Below are positions 63,716 to 64,000 of a stretch of 64,000 nt of DNA, in pieces. Numbering within the stretch: position 1 is the first letter of the stretch; each line of letters begins with the position of its first letter. The stretch is from NCBI RefSeq assembly GCF_905163445.1, contig NC_053200.1:11284001-11348000 (forward strand). Reading direction: 5' to 3'. Both the position numbers and the translations under genes were made by a program. The notes beneath the pieces are model-generated. The model made no database searches and was not told the origin of the DNA. It saw only the letters and a list, made by a program, of their open reading frames with translations. The DNA comes from Pararge aegeria. Lineage: Eukaryota > Arthropoda > Insecta > Lepidoptera > Nymphalidae.

Positions 63716-64000
63716 CTTAGCACACAGGGGGCATTGCGTAAGTGCATCTAACCTTGTTTCTTGTCCTCTGCTGGGCTGCCAGGTACGGATCGCTTTTTAG
63801 CGATAAGGCCGCCCATTGAATCTGCGTGTTATATCTTTTATTTAAGTTCTTGCTTTTTTTTACAAATGTGTTTTTTTAAATCTTACTATAAAAATAAATA
63901 AAAATACGATAGTTTGCATTGTTACTCAATCACCTTAGAACAGGTGATCGAATCTGAATGGAATTTGGCATTTGGTTTTAGCACATAGCACATCTTTTTA

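Larger units (their letters stand above)
62369..64000 (-). other. Intron or upstream DNA of the right-hand gene
   Basis: No further exon is seen. It contains the palindrome at 62494-62556, repeat ends near 62845 and 63690, a SINE at 63287-63580 and a family J scrap at about 63795-63900. The short open frame at 63031-63249 has no recognised domain. Confidence 0.5.

Noticed and set aside
1..64000. CRISPR arrays, bacterial operons or phage genes
   Set aside because: Spliced genes, SINEs and AT-rich introns show nuclear animal DNA; no spaced direct-repeat array or operon-like packing exists.

Overview
The window is eukaryotic nuclear DNA from a moth or butterfly, probably a butterfly. It is AT-rich, its genes are split by introns from 58 bp to about 12.8 kb, and it is full of short lepidopteran-type repeats: a tRNA-headed SINE resembling the Metulj families of nymphalids, a second tRNA-headed SINE with an ATG/TCA-rich tail, 3' ends of RTE-like and CR1-like LINEs, and foldback DNA elements. 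The organism call comes from recognising these repeat types and from the protein families; no database search was possible.

Three protein-coding genes can be supported. (1) An hnRNP K (Drosophila bancal) orthologue on the plus strand, with its coding part in ten exons from 23542 to 50167. All ten exons join in frame into about 381 residues with three KH domains and an RGG/proline-rich linker. (2) A LYSMD3/4-type protein on the minus strand (52962-54319): one LysM domain and a C-terminal membrane segment, about 249 residues, in two coding exons plus a likely 5' noncoding exon. It converges on the hnRNP K gene. (3) The 3' part of an unrecognised minus-strand gene (60376-62368), three exons joining in frame, with an Arg/Asp/Ser-rich stretch and DPF/FxDxF-type motifs of the sort that bind the AP-2 alpha ear. 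Its 5' end lies beyond the right edge and its 3' UTR may be about 2.9 kb.

Layout: 1-23.5 kb is noncoding upstream DNA with repeats, LINE remnants and two weak candidates for 5' noncoding exons; 23.5-50.5 kb is the hnRNP K gene, whose 12.8-kb intron 5 splits KH2 and collects many nested repeats and several GC-rich islands; 50.5-51.8 kb separates two convergent 3' ends; 51.8-54.5 kb is the LysM gene; 54.5-57.5 kb is intergenic; 57.5-62.4 kb is the third gene's 3' end; the rest is its intron or upstream DNA.

The most useful observations are SINEs ending 22-28 bp before the acceptors of both KH2 exons, a small hAT-like MITE family whose three copies each have an exact 8-bp target duplication, a three-layer nest of insertions at 30.3-30.9 kb, a perfect 25-bp hairpin about 480 bp before the hnRNP K coding exon, and a palindromic pair of CTCF-like motifs in the third gene. 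No novel multi-gene system was found.
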